A stretch of 64,000 nucleotides of DNA from Scortum barcoo. Taxonomy: Eukaryota; Chordata; Actinopteri; Centrarchiformes; Terapontidae. The translations under genes and the position numbers were made by a program. Location of the stretch: the NCBI GenBank assembly GCA_023238725.1, contig CM041534.1, forward strand, positions 19,439,803-19,503,802, written 5' to 3'. The notes beneath the pieces are model-generated. The model searched no databases. It worked only from the letters and a program-made list of their open reading frames with translations, and was not told the DNA's origin. This document shows, one piece after another, positions 1-11,700 of the stretch (positions within the stretch are counted from its first letter, which is position 1; the number at the start of each line of letters is the position of its first letter).

Positions 1-227
1 TGTGTCATATCTGTTTCTACGAAATACCCCTGTAGTTCCTCCAATTTGCTTCACGGTAACCTGAGAGTGTTTATCTGAACTCAGTAAAGCCATCTTTCCA
101 CTGGCACCGAGGCTCAGGGCAGACAGTGTTGTTAGCAACGGAGGGCAACAGCATGCAGGAATGATTAGACCGTACCTACATATGAGCTAATGCAGCTGTA
201 CCTGCCAGCTGAGGACGAGCCAAGTCT

Positions 228-232
<5 letters not shown>

Positions 233-258
<26 letters not shown>
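233..258. repeat. (TG)13 microsatellite
   Basis: Perfect dinucleotide run. Confidence 0.95.
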
Positions 259-3200
259 CAGCTCACTCTCATAAACTTTCATGAGAAGTCTGAAATCATA
301 TTACAGCATATTAGAATGCAAATAACAAAATAATACCGTGATGGTATGGCACCCAAAGTTTTTTGTTTAAATGAACATGACGAAAGACAAAAGATGATTA
401 ATAACCACAAAAGCCTGAAACCAGCCATGACTATTTCTTGAGTGGGGAAAAATTCCCAAAGAAAATATATTAGGTGAAATTGTTTGTGTCTCGATTAATT
501 GAGTTGCTGATGATTAAATGAAGTGTGCGATATAAATATTATTGTCTCGCCTTGCTTGAGATGAAGCTCAACACAGAATCAGGCAGAGTTGTAAACGGTG
601 GAGCAAATTTGGACGACTTTCTGATTAACTGACACACTTCAGATCTGTGATCAGTCCAGACGGACAGAGCGTGCCTCAGATAAAATCAGTGCTGGATTGC
701 AGTTTTCCAACATGTGTATTAAGACATACTGACGCTTTCTGTCAGCAGCTGTGAGGGAGAACGTTACTCTTCAACGATTATAAAAGACAAGGATGACAAT
801 TTATGGACACTGAATATGAGCATGTCTGGGAGATGTCTTCATTTATGATCTCTCTCCTCACAGAACCACAGAAGCCTGTGGTTTAATGAGGTATTTCTCA
901 ACCTATTTGGCTTGTGAATGCTTAAAACTAAAGAAACTGAACCTAAAATGTCCTCATCAGTAATTTCTACTGGTTCAACCAAAACCTGTTTTTTTTTTTG
1001 TTTTTTTAAAAAGAGCAAAGATTTGGCGTAAATCAGAAAAATAAGCAGAAATATATTTTTCCTACTCTCTACTTTCCTGTCATCTTAGACCTCTTAGATT
1101 TCACTTGCATGATCATGATAATCTGTCAGAGAAGTTGAAGTTGGCCTCCGGCGAGCCGTGCATGACAAACAGGTGAAAGTGCTGCTTCCAGCCCACTCCG
1201 TTATCACTTAATCTCCTGGAGTTGGAGGAATGTAACCTGCGACACAGCAGCTGCGGAGTCCATCGCTTGCATTGAAGGAACTATTTTCTCCCCTTTTACT
1301 TCACAGTGACAATAGGCAGGCATCAGGATCACCGTCACAGTGGCCGTTCTGACTTTTTCCATATTAACTGTGGAATTTCTCCCCGAATGACTCTCCGGTC
1401 TGTCAGGGTCGGTTAAGATCATCTGTTGTGGGATGAGGCACTAACTATAGATCGGGCTTTACTCTGCAAAGAAACACACACAAATTAGTGGCGTGTTCTC
1501 AGTCTAAATTTGACAATCTTTTTCCCAGATGACAATTTTTGTGAGATGACTTTTGGTGATCCTGGTGTTGGATTAATTTAATTTTTTGGTTGCAATGATT
1601 TCCTCTGGTTGACTGCAGCCTGAAGTGAGCCTGACTTGCTCTTTCGTGTTTGTCTTTAATGATGAAATGGTTCCATAGGCTGATGACATTTTATTGTGTG
1701 CAGAGCAAACTTCTCAGCACGCTCCCAAAACTCTTCAGAACATGCATGCTCAGTTTACTTTCCCCTCAACACAATATTCACTGGGTGCTTTTTAAGGAAA
1801 AACAAGTGCAAATGGTACCAAGGTTGAATTTTTAAAACAGTTCCCATTGGTCGGAGCTGAAGTGCTTTGTTATTTTAACAGGAACAAAGCAAGAAGTGGC
1901 TGCATTAGCTTTTTTCCCCGAGAACTACAGTCCTCCTCTAAAAAGGGATGACTCAGGACAATCAGTGGGAGTAAATTGTCTCTAATAGCACAGTCATTTC
2001 AAATAAACATGAAGGACTTTAACCTTTTCACCCCCACAGAGTGCTCCATCATCACAAACATGTGTCATGTTGATGAGCATCAAATCCACAAAACTGTATA
2101 ATTCACTGTATTTAAAAATCAGTTTGCTTGTTGTTACACTGATTATCAGTACAACTAAGAGACCTGTCAGACCTTTATAAATAACTCATCATTATCATCA
2201 TCATTATTATGTATAGCATGTGGGAATGGCTAACCCGCCCATTGTCCAGTGAAGACAGGAAGTTGAATCCTGCTCAGGAAACTCCACTGTCACACTTACA
2301 GACACAACCAAAGTCATGAACGAGCCAATGATGATGTACAAACGGAAATATCACACTGTAATATTTTTATTTCTGTGGCTTTATGTATTTAATGCTGCTT
2401 CATTTCTCCTGTCTGCAAGGTTCGCGCTTCATAAATGTAATATACTGTGTGTGCTGCTGCTGTAATTACTGCAGCTTTACAAGAGTTGGGGGCTCAGCTA
2501 TTGTAATGGCTGAGAAACATTCATCCAGGAGGTCAGGTTTTTTTTTTCCTTTTGTTAAGTGATAACTGATTAAGTTTAAATAATGAATTGAGTAACTCAC
2601 TGTGAGAACTGGAGACTGAAGACGCAACAAATGTATTTCTGCTGCACATATTTAACTGAAAAAAAAGAAAAAATTTGTTGGGAAAATCCGAATCTGACCT
2701 ATTATTAAAGTTTCCTACACAACAGTAATTGATCGCCTGTATGAGCCAGTCAGAGATTGAGGTTTGAGATCATTTACTCAGTGGCAAGCATGCAAATCTA
2801 TAAACCATGTTTCCTCTAAATAATAAAAAAAAAATCAGTTGTGCTGGCAGGAGTATTACAGGATATCACTCAAGAATCCATCTCTAAAATTGCCTCGACA
2901 GAAGTGACATTTTTCAATTTCAATTCAAGCTTTTAATGTAACATAGGAGCATTTTGCTGATCATGGCCCACATCAGCAGGAGAGAGGCACAGCAACAATT
3001 TAATTTCAGTATTTCTGATCAAAATTGGGTTTACAAAAGTTTTTTTAGGCCGCATGTCATTAGAAATGCGTGTCCAGGAATGACATATTGCTGCATTGTA
3101 AACACACACTCAAACTCACAGCGAGTCCCAGAATAGATTTTTGGTATTCGCCCATCCGGCCCTCGGTGACCGCAGACGTCTTAAACTTCCTCTCGCTGAG

Positions 3201-3574
3201 CTGACTGGACTGACAGGGGAATACCATCAGAGTTTGTTTTGGCAGCTGACATACTTCTGATCTTCAACCACACCTCTCGAGCCCTGTGAGACTCTCCCCA
3301 GTATCTCTATGAGCTGCAAAAGGTGCAGTTGCTGCACTTTATCCACCACCAGACACGCGGGTGTTTAGTGAGGAGTGAAAGTGGCGTGAAAGCCCCCAAG
3401 TATCAGTTAAATATTGGGCTCTGAAGGAAAGAGGCCACTCAGAACGAGAGGAGAAAGCTGCACTTGTTTTGTCTTTGATCGGAGCCATGTAGTTGAAGTG
3501 AGGGTCGGACTGCATCGTTAGTGTGACGAATTGTTCAACATTTCCGGATAGGCGCACTTTTGCTTTCTTAACAT

Positions 3575-3700
3575 GAGTTAGATGAGAAGATTGATACCCC
3601 TCCTATGTCTGTGTGGTAAATATGAAGCTCCAGCCAGCAGCTAGTTAGCTTAGCTTTCCATATAAACTGTTAACATGTGCAAAGAGCTAATATGGCTCTG
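3575..3700 (+). repeat. Dispersed teleost repeat, 'TAGCTTAGC' family, copy 1
   Basis: It begins gagttagatgagaagattga and continues with a ...taaatatgaagct..cagccagcagct..ttagcttagct order that I recognise as a high-copy repeat in percomorph genomes. A second piece of the same family is at 18089-18290. Outer limits are approximate. Confidence 0.6.
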
Positions 3701-4589
3701 TGCAGAGCATCAGAGCATCACCGCAGGCCCTTTTGTCAGCAGGAGTGAAGCACAATGAAAATATAATTTTACCTTTTTTTTTTTTTTTTAACAATTTAAC
3801 AATTAATTAATCAATTAATTTTAACAACTCTGCTTCAAGTGTTTGCGGATGCATTATCCTGTTGTGGTTTAACTATGGTAATCATGATAAATTTGAAGGA
3901 TAAACATATATCTGACATGGCTGTGGCTGTGGCCTTCACCACATATTCATCATAAATACTGTATGGTACCATGTGATTTCAATCCAGTGATATTCCTGAG
4001 CTAGAAGTCAGGTAATGACTCTTGCTAGCTGATAACTGATGTAATGATGATCAGTCATCTGTTGAAGATAATGTTGTAATCAAACAGAAAAGCACACTGT
4101 AATCAGCCTCAAGGTGAACAGAGTATGTCAAAACGAGACATTGAATCCATGTTGTTGTTGTAATCGTTTCACAGTTCTTTTGTCTTTAAATAATTTGCAG
4201 TGATTGCCCCGACAGAAAAACTTTAAACCACAGATTACCGTTATTTCTGGCGAGCGCTCATTCTGTTATTCTGGATTAAAGCTTTGGTGTTCAGAGAAGT
4301 ATAAACACCCAAACACAAACGGTCCACTGAGCACGTAACCCCACCGTCCTCTCAACATCCAGACACACGCTGTCCAGCTTCCTGGCGCTAGCAGGGTGGA
4401 GCCACCCTTATCACACATCCAGATCTCTTATCAGAGCCCAGAGGGGCCAAATCACAACTTCCTCAGCGACAGAGTCATTTGGAAAGGGAAGAGGCCTTTG
4501 CCTGCTGTGGTCCCACTGAAACGGGAGCCCAGCCGATACCATCGCTTACATAAAGGCCGAGCCGAGCAGAGAGAGGCCCCTGGAAGTCG

Positions 4590-4599
4590 ATGACCAAAC
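4590..4599 (+). CDS. Weak candidate for the initiating exon of the DLC-family gene
   Basis: ATG ACC AAA C|gtacta would encode M-T-K and the first base of a Gln codon. This fits exactly the AG that opens the SAM exon, giving MTKQ|IEAKEAC against ...TQ|IEAKEAC in DLC1. A TATA-like acataaa lies about 40 bp upstream. The donor (gtacta) is poor and the match is very short, so this is speculation. Confidence 0.15.
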
Positions 4600-5603
4600 G
4601 TACTAAGTTTGTTGCTGTTTGTGACATGTGTGAGTGTTCAGTTCCTCACTGGGCTCATAATTTATGTGAAAATTAGGTCAAACATGCATTCGGGTCCTTC
4701 TCAACTCTTTGGTTGACCACTTTCCTCTCAGTACCTTCCTGTTTCTCTGAGAACAGAACGTGTGTTTGCACACGTCTCACTGAAATCACTTATTGTCCCC
4801 AAAGACATGGCTTTGTATTAATTGATTTTCTACTCACGTATTCGGCCTCTCTCATGTCATTCACTTATGCCGCGCACAGTTAACAGTTGAGGAAGTATCG
4901 TGTGCAGAGAAAAATACATCCATGCATACAATAGGCAGAACATTTAATGGATATGATCTAAGAAGATAAGACACAAATGAGAAGGTTTCTAAAATGCAAA
5001 ATGTTCAACCAAATCCACAGTTTTCCTTTATCAGTTCACTTCAAAGGGGAATTATCACCGTTATACCAGGTTTAATTAAGCAAAGAAACAAAGGGGAGGT
5101 GGTGTTTAATTAACTGAGGACAAATAATCTAAGAAAGCATTAAGACTTATTGACCTACTGTGTGTTATCCTTTAGGCAGACACAGACTAACTGGAGAGGC
5201 CTGCTGGCTTTAAGTTTGACTGTTGGTTATTTTAACCTTGCTCTGACGCTGAATCGATGCATTTCACTCAAGGTTTGTTTTGATAATGTAAGGAAAATGC
5301 AAGGAAGGAGAGTGTATTGGGAGAAAAAACAGGAGTGTATTCTTTCCCAATATTGGTTTTGAAAAATGTATTTTTGCCCTCTCTCCCCTTCTACACCAGT
5401 TTTGTTCTTAAACAAGCCACAGAAATGTACATAACCCTGAAAATAGTCCTCAATAGTTTTCAGCCACATTAGAAATGTAATGTGGCATGTTTAAGCTGTG
5501 AAGCTACATATTTATGACACATGTTTCACGATTTGCATCATCAGTATAAATGAACGGGCTTGGGGCTGAGTGAAAGTCAGAGAATATCCTTTAAAGTCCA
5601 GAG

Positions 5604-6000
5604 CAGAGGTATTCAAAGTGGAAGGCGAGCCTCCCCAGGGGGACTCCAAACAGTTTCAGGGGAAGCTCAGTTAATAGGAGTGAAAAAGAAAATGACATTA
5701 GTTACTACATTAGTTATCAAATGGACAAAGAAGATCACATAGAGCAGCATAAATGTGTGTGATTTTGCTAAAGAGAAAGTAATAGGTGCCTGAGGACAGA
5801 CCTTTTTCATGTATTTAGTACAGTCTGAAGTGCTGTCAAACAGCAATATTAGCCTATATTGGCTCCGTCGCTGGGTGTCTGTGGGATCAAATGACACATT
5901 CATGTTCCCGTAGTCATCCCATATGAACTGAGCGAAAATAAGTAAGTAACTAAAGCTTTTTAAGGATTTGTCTGAGAGGAGGCAGACTTTGAAAACCACT
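5604..6000 (+). mobile_element. Non-autonomous hAT-like element (MITE) with terminal inverted repeats
   Basis: The left end CAGAGGTATTCAAAGT and the inverse complement of the right end, CAGTGGTTTTCAAAGT, match at 14 of 16 positions and have the CAGNGG start typical of hAT transposons. The flanking 8-mers GTCCAGAG and GTCTAAAT match at 5 of 8, compatible with a decayed 8-bp target duplication. Its 397 bp carry no transposase frame. The interior (ggcgagcctccccaggggg...) resembles a dispersed fish repeat. Confidence 0.65.
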
Positions 6001-7829
6001 GGTCTAAATGAAAATGGAAAAAGAATCCTCTTTGATACAAACAGTGGTTTCTGGGCAATCACAGGCAGAAGGATTGGCAAATACAAACTCGCTGTGTGTG
6101 GTTTGACTGTTTTGGCTTGCAGGATTTTTACACTGATGTTTCATTTGTCTTGCCGCCTCTTAGAAAGTTGCAAAGATGCAAAGCGCCGCTTGAACGTCCA
6201 AACACCTCGTAGCGCGCAAGGAATCTGAGAAAACAAACCGGTTCTTTTCGACTTCGGCACATTCGCATCTCAGTCCTACGGTGCAATCCAATTTTTTTAT
6301 CCGCAGCTGCTCTGGAGTGAGTTGGGTTTGAATGCTTCACTCAAGGATTCCAAAATAATTCTAATACTAATAACCATTCACTTCCCCAGCTCACATTTCC
6401 CTGCAGGCTCAAGCGCTGCAACCTCAAAAATTTCCAACAGAAGCTCCGTCTGTAAGCCACGAGCCACGGTCGCCTTAAATCAGAATATTAGACCTATTTG
6501 AAGTGGAAAACTGGTTTAAACAACAAGAGCTTTTAACTTGTGACCCTGGAAGGTTGCAGAATAACAGGCTGTATTTTCAGTGTCGTGAGTGAGAAGAAAA
6601 GGAAAAAAAAAAAAGAAAGCGGTGTGGGTGCTTCGCTAAGTTCAGGGCTCTAAGTCTGGTAGAGCCGCATATCCCCGGATTTACAGATCCTCTCTCGGAC
6701 ATGTGAGAGCGCCGCTCTGCAAGCACACTTGATCCCTTTTCTATCTCAAATGTCACATCTCCATCGCGACGCCAGAAAATAGGCTCTGCACTCAGATGTT
6801 TAACCAGCAGGACATTCGAGGGGTCGGGATAAACACGCTTATGCTAATTCCTCTGTTTTCTTACCATTCAGTTTTGCTTTGTTTTTTTAAATTTCTTTCT
6901 CCTGCTCCTCACTTTTAGTCTGCTGTCTTTCTCCCCCGTCATTTTGACGATTTCCACATTCGCTGAATTTCCCACCACTGTTTACATATCTGGGCCATCT
7001 GCTTTGTGTCGCGCCTTTCTGCTGAACCCCGGGGGCTCTTTCTGGTGGAAGCAGCGAGACCACATCACAAGCCAAGTTTCCATCCCGCTGTCGAGTGAAT
7101 TTCAGGCAAACCCTTGAGAAGTCACAACAGAAAATAAGATGTGAATTAGGTGCCTTTCCTTCATCCCCGCCGAAGTGAGTAAGCAGGCAGTAAAAAAACA
7201 CAGCCAGCAGACAAGAAATGTTTGAAGAAGCGATCAGTCACGGGCAAACTGCTGTTGTTGTTCTTTAGTGGAGACTAATGTCGGCCATATTTCATGCTGT
7301 CTGAATATGAAAACAAGAAATGCCCTTGGCAGTATTTTAACCGCGACAGGCCTCATATGCATGGAGAGAGAGCAGGTTTAACATTTCAGGGGAGGTTGTG
7401 GTGGACAAATATTTTCAGACCTCTCAGAGAATCCAAATCCTCCTCTGAGCTGTGCAGCCAGACTGAGAAAACGATTTCTGTGGCTCCTCGTTGTAAACAT
7501 CCTGGATCAAGAGAACATTTTAATGCTCAGAGTGAGAAAGTTTCTCATTGTGGTTTTCTTTTCCACCCAGCCTTTTCTAATAATACTTGGAGTCTCCACA
7601 AAAGAAACTTGACTGCAGTGGAGGTTAATTGGCTGCCAGCGTTGATCTTTAACATTGCTAAGCAAGGAAGTGTTGATTACGGCATTTAGGTGTACGCAGT
7701 CGACTGATATTAGAGGCGTTGCTGTCAAATGTCCTGTCAGATTACATGATCCAGCTGACTGGATCATACTGTGAACGCTGTTTTTCCTCTTTTTCAACAG
7801 GCCCAGTTTAGGTTTCTGTCTTTGCTTCT

Positions 7830-8082
7830 CTTTTGTCACTCGTCTGTTTGTTCTTTCTCTTCATCCTATTTTAATCCTATTTATTCTGTTTTATTTTGCA
7901 CTACCTCATTTTTGCTTTTCTATCTTGTTTATTTTATTTTGTAATATTATACTTTTTTTAATCTTTTATACTTATTCTATTTGGGCTTGCACCGGGACCA
8001 GGGTAGCTAATCTCGTTCCATCCCATGTTTGACTTGTGTTGGAATGACAATAAAAAATCCTTGAATCCTTGAATCCTTGAAT
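7830..8082 (+). mobile_element. 3' end of a truncated non-LTR retrotransposon (LINE)
   Basis: A T-rich segment is followed by ttgcaccgggaccagg, then ggaatgacaataaaaaatcc and the tandem tail (TTGAATCC)n at 8055-8082. An ...aatgacaataaa ending plus a short tandem tail is the usual 3' terminus of fish CR1/L2-type LINEs. No ORF remains. Confidence 0.6.
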
Positions 8083-8718
8083 TCATCTGCCCAGGTTATC
8101 TTCCAATATCACAGTCAATAAAAAGAACCAAATTTTCCTTTATTTTTGCTGAAATTAAGGATTGCACACCACGGCCAGATGGTGGCTAATCTCTTCTTTG
8201 ATGCTCCAGGACAAAGACAGAGGCGTGTGGGCTTCTGGGTTTAGGGTACATTATGATTATATCTCTTAGTACAAAGCTTCATTTTAAGTCCACAAGCAAC
8301 ATGAAACCATTTTTTTCTTATTCTTTCACAACACACCTATAAGTCATTAGCATCATGTGAGAGCGTCATGGATCTGCCTATCAATGGCAAAAACCTTGGA
8401 GGGTGACGCGAGGCAGATGGGTAGAAGACGAAAGAGGGAAAAAAACTCTTTTCCTTCTCTCTCAGAAGCTCCCATCCCCTCACTCAGCCAATTAGCAGTA
8501 ATTAAAATGGCGTCTTCCAAGAGTCACAGATAATTAATAGCCTGTATGTGCTTCCAGTTTTTCTCCCTCAATGTTTTTTTTTTTAACCCAAATGCAAATG
8601 TAATTAAACTTCATAAACAGACAACTGATTAAGTGCAAATATTTGCCCTCTTAAAGCGGGCAGAGCATGAAGTGATTTTAATTGAATCAAACGCTGTTTT
8701 CCTTCTCGCTGTTTGCAG

Positions 8719-8790
8719 AGATTGAAGCCAAGGAGGCCTGTGATTGGCTGCGAGCGGCCGGTTTCCCTCAGTATGTGCAATTATTCAAAG
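8719..8790 (+). CDS. DLC-family gene, SAM exon 1 of 3
   Basis: Acceptor tttgcag|AG and donor AAAG|gtaaat. It encodes IEAKEACDWLRAAGFPQY and a few more residues, the near-invariant start of the DLC-family SAM domain. The exon opens with two bases (AG) that complete a codon begun in an upstream exon; a Gln codon (C|AG) would match the DLC1 start ...TQ|IEAKEAC. So at least one coding exon lies 5' of it. Confidence 0.93.
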
Positions 8791-11700
8791 GTAAATATGA
8801 GGCTGTCAGCGCCGCACACCCCGCAGAGTCAACTCACAGATGATACAGACTAAATCCAAATGATGTCAGGCAGCATCTCATTGTTTCATTTGTCTCGTTT
8901 TCTGCATCAGACTGCAGGTTCCCCGTTGACATCGAGTGGGCGAAGCACGATCACCACTTCCTGGATAAAGATGCCCTCGATTCACTCTGCAGGTAACACG
9001 CTCATGCAGATAATCTCTAAATGTGGACATAATGTCATGAACAGCATTTAATTGTACCACACAGCAGACAAACAATCTTTAAATACAGTTTGCAGTTTAA
9101 ATGCAGTTTTTGTTCACGCTGTGGTCAATTAACTCTGTGGTTACTGGATTTCTAAGGCCCTGGTTTGTATTGCTGTTGTCTCAGATTAGCACCTTTCCAC
9201 TGAACCAGGAGTCTGCTGGTATCAGATGAATCTCTAAATGAATGGATGTCCTCTAACTTAACCCCTACAGCTAAACTGACTCTGCCCTGTTTGATGATCC
9301 CATACTGATGATTTCAAGGTAGTCTGTTTACGCCGAAAGCGGCACGCTTCGAAAAGGCAGGTGGGGTGTTACTGAGGTGTTACCTACTCAGCCGGGCATC
9401 CTACACCAGCCAGCACCAGAGGAGAATCTCGTATTATCGTCTCCTCTTGGTGGTCGAAGTTCTCGCCTTCCTCCAGTGATGCAGAGATGAAGTCACATTT
9501 TGACGTCATGGTTAAGGTTAAAGGGGTAACTCTCCTGACCACAGCCCAGCAGTGACATGATGCTTTTCTGCTGAGTGTTACAGTGGTGGAAATGAGAGAT
9601 GGACAAGTGCTGTTAGTTATCCTGCCGGTCCAGGAATTATGAATTATTTACTGATTTCCGATGATCTACTGATGAAGTTTATTTCAGACACGACGACTTC
9701 ATTGTAAAACATAACTTTGCATCCGCATAAGAAACTCTTGAAAAGTATATGTGGTATTATGATGATAAATGATGAAATTATGTCACATAGTACCATAATT
9801 TATATTTTAAGAAAAAAGTTATAGCGTGTCACAGTTATTACCTCTCCTTCTAATCACCATCCATTTTCCTCTTCTCTTCGTCTTTCAGGAGATTAAGCAC
9901 TTTAAACAAATGCGTGGAAATGAGGCTGGAGCCGCGGATATCAAAACGCAGGGTAAGTGTTGAGAGGAAACACCGAGAAACTCGAACACAGCGGGGACTC
10001 TCGCATCGAAGGAGTTTGCAGCCGCGGGGGGCGTCACGCTGTGAAATCTCAACATTAAGCATCACTCGATTTTGACTGATCAGTCCTCCTCCTCCTCAGC
10101 ACTTTCTCTCTCCAGGAGAAATGACGTCCAAGAAAAGAGAGGATGAGCCTAGGCTGAAGTTGAACCATCTTTGTGTTTGTGTGTATTTCAGGTCTCTGTG
10201 TTTGTTTGAGTGAATGTGTTCTGTTTGCAGATTGTTCTTCATGCTTACACGTGTCTCCTCTTCATAACTTGGTATCAATGTGTGTTCTGTTTCAATATTT
10301 GTATGTCATATGCAGATTTTTGTGTCTGTGTGTCTAAACCTTCCTTCTTCTTCCAGGGAGACGACTGTGACGAAGAAGACTTCTGCGCCATCAGCCCCAA
10401 CTGGACCTACGACAGGCGGACCCGGCGATGGCGACGCCTCGACCTCACGGTGGACTACCTTTGTTTGTCCGACAGCCCCACCGGGCCCCAGGATGTGTCT
10501 CTGTGTGATGTCGGCGATCGCCACGACGTCTGCTCCATCCACAGCTCCAGCAGCACTGAGAGCGAAGGCCACGACGGGCACCAGTGCAAGAGCCAGAGAG
10601 CCGCCGCCGTCGCAGCCACCTCCGCATCTGCCACCGCCAGCACCACGGACGACCAGGAGACCAGCAGGAGCTCCTCCCGCTGCTCCTCCACCAACAAGAC
10701 GCCGTCCGTGGACACCTCGTTCAGCAGACCCCCCTCCCCGGGCGGATCATCCACAGTGATCCTGGACACCGAAGGCTGCTTCCCGGACAAACCGCCCAGG
10801 AAGAAGGGCACCAGTCTGCTGAGGAAGATGGAGAAACTGAGGCTGAGGGGGTCGACTGGGCTTCTCTCTTCTGCTCACAGTGGGGGGAATGACAGCAGGA
10901 GTCAGGCCCGGCACCCTATCAGCAGGCCGCTACTGGTCCAGGAGGATGAGAGGATGGAGAGGCTGCATTGCCCATCAAGGTGAGCAGTGAGGTTCTTTCA
11001 AAAACACCTTCTTCCTTCATTTAGACAAAGATAATTTGGCTGTTAAAGATCTCTTTTTGTCCACAGATGAAACTTCTTATTGTTCCAAGTGCAACTAATA
11101 AGCAGAGCTCTGCTTTCCTGAATGTCTCCAGTCTGCAGGTTCGACCCAACAGCCGGGCGTCCTCCTCGCCCTCGTCCCCGCACACCATCAGCAGCAGCAG
11201 CAGTAACAGCCACTCAGAGAGCAGCAGCACCGTCAGCACACCCAGCCCGGTCACCCGGGTCAGGAGCAACTGCAAACGCTCCAACAGCGGCGTCGGGGTT
11301 GGAGGCAGAACGACCCGCAACAACCAGAACCACACAGGAACAAAGGTCAGTCCACTGTCACGTTACGTAACAGAAGTATGACGGTACAAGAAACACTTAG
11401 ACGAGACAAACAGCCAAAACTATTTGGAAAACATTCATCCTGGTTCGGCTTTCAACCTTACGTACTGTAGATTTCTTGTGTAATGAGGGACGATTACAGG
11501 GGTTTTCTCAAAGCCCAGATCTAAGGGTTATAAAAGTAAAAGACCATTTTACCAAGATTTTAAACAGGCTTAAATTACAAGGCCACTGTGGCTGCAGACC
11601 TGCATTCATACGCAACTTTATTATTATATAGAAACAGCTTTTGTCCTATCTTAAACCTATTCAAAGTCTTTACATCTAACATTGAAATTGAACACATCAG

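Larger units (their letters stand above)
1..8718. other. 5' flank or intron 1 of the DLC-family gene, no confident coding exon
   Basis: A/T-rich non-coding DNA. The phase of the first SAM exon shows that a coding exon must lie upstream, here or outside the window. I could only find a weak candidate (4590-4599). Locally CpG-richer segments occur near 6130-6250 and 6650-6780, which could be regulatory. Contents otherwise: a (TG)n run and three repeat-derived segments, listed separately. Confidence 0.6.

Noticed and set aside
5667..6086. 139-codon minus-strand open frame
   Set aside because: It overlaps the hAT-like element and shows no transposase or other recognisable motif.
6541..6590. Strong splice donor (TGTC|gtgagtg) as a possible first-exon end of the DLC-family gene
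   Set aside because: The base before the donor fits the needed phase, but the upstream frame has no nearby ATG and no family similarity.
7294..7689. 131-codon plus-strand open frame
   Set aside because: No resemblance to any family I know, no splice connection to the SAM exon, and an opposing open frame overlaps it.
10210..10892. Several overlapping open frames on both strands around the first linker exon (60-257 codons)
   Set aside because: Only the frame beginning GDDCDEED matches the DLC family and fits the splice phases. The others are shadows caused by high GC and missing stop codons.
11067..11131. Exon start at 11067 with an in-frame ATG (MKLLIVPSATNK...)
   Set aside because: The previous exon ends in phase 2, so splicing here would give an immediate TGA. 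The acceptor at 11131/11132 keeps phase and matches the family better.
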